In this document: piece by piece, positions 5,007 to 5,061 of the stretch
Numbering within the stretch: position 1 is the first letter of the stretch
Layout of the letters: every line of letters begins with the position of its first letter
Origin: Alphaproteobacteria bacterium
GTDB lineage: Bacteria > Pseudomonadota > Alphaproteobacteria > UBA2136 > JALTLI01
DNA: 5,061 nt
Direction of reading: 5' to 3'
Assembly (NCBI GenBank): GCA_027005635.1
Contig: JALTLI010000091.1
Span: 1 to 5,061 of the forward strand
Notes under the pieces: model-generated
What the model saw: only the letters and a program-made list of their open reading frames with translations
Database searches by the model: none
What the model was told of the DNA's origin: nothing
Position numbers and translations under genes: made by a program

Positions 5007-5061
5007 ATGCCCAAACAATTAATTGCAGGATACCTCCGATTTCGTGAAGGTTATTTTATTG
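5007..5061 (+). CDS. Probable beta-carbonic anhydrase (first 18 codons, cut by window edge)
   Basis: Only the start of the gene is present. The 18 residues MPKQLIAGYLRFREGYFI resemble the N-terminus of many bacterial beta-carbonic anhydrases, where a pattern like L-GY-RFR-G precedes the zinc-binding CxDSR motif, which would lie outside the window. Such enzymes interconvert CO2 and bicarbonate in the cytoplasm. The upstream Shine-Dalgarno is weak (AAG-rich, with no clear GGAG). It lies 63 bp after nrdG on the same strand, separated by the large palindrome, so it may be read through from nrdDG or have its own promoter; TATAAA (4954-4959) inside the palindrome is a possible -10 without a well-spaced -35. 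The family call rests on very few residues. Confidence 0.6.
   Translation, partial: MPKQLIAGYLRFREGYFI

Overview
This is an AT-rich chromosomal segment of a Gram-negative bacterium. An outer-membrane porin with signal peptide and C-terminal Phe and a periplasmic lytic transglycosylase establish the Gram-negative envelope. The low G+C, the style of the porin, transglycosylase and carbonic anhydrase, and an oxygen-sensitive class III ribonucleotide reductase suggest a low-GC, probably host-associated or gut alphaproteobacterium that grows without oxygen. The lineage is inferred from protein style, not proven. The standard genetic code fits all genes.

Layout. Positions 1-231 (minus) hold the N-terminal part of an MltB/SLT_2-type lytic murein transglycosylase, cut by the window edge. 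Positions 247-415 are a divergent intergenic region with a plausible sigma-70 promoter for the next gene. A tRNA-Ser(UGA) with encoded CCA lies at 416-505 (plus). Positions 506-800 hold no gene but carry a partial tandem duplication with a 184-bp period: the last 19 bases of the tRNA plus about 100 bases of flank occur twice (487-608 and 671-792, one mismatch), separated by a 62-bp GC-richer spacer. A minus-strand intrinsic terminator (801-835) then ends the porin gene (857-2080, minus).

Positions 2081-2242 are a compact divergent control region between the porin and nrdD. It contains an FNR/CRP-type palindrome, then two NrdR-like boxes exactly 32 bp apart flanking the predicted nrdD transcription start. 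nrdD (2243-4255) and nrdG (4248-4943) overlap by 8 bp and form an operon for anaerobic dNTP synthesis: NrdG is the radical-SAM activase that installs the glycyl radical on NrdD. A perfect 20-bp-stem palindrome covers the nrdG stop codon, and 16 bases after it begins a probable beta-carbonic anhydrase gene, cut at the right edge.

The most informative content is regulatory: apparent double control of nrdDG by oxygen (FNR) and by nucleotide pool (NrdR), for an NrdD that lacks its own ATP-cone. The tRNA-tail repeat is the part least explained by ordinary annotation. I see no phage, insertion sequence, CRISPR array or defence system.
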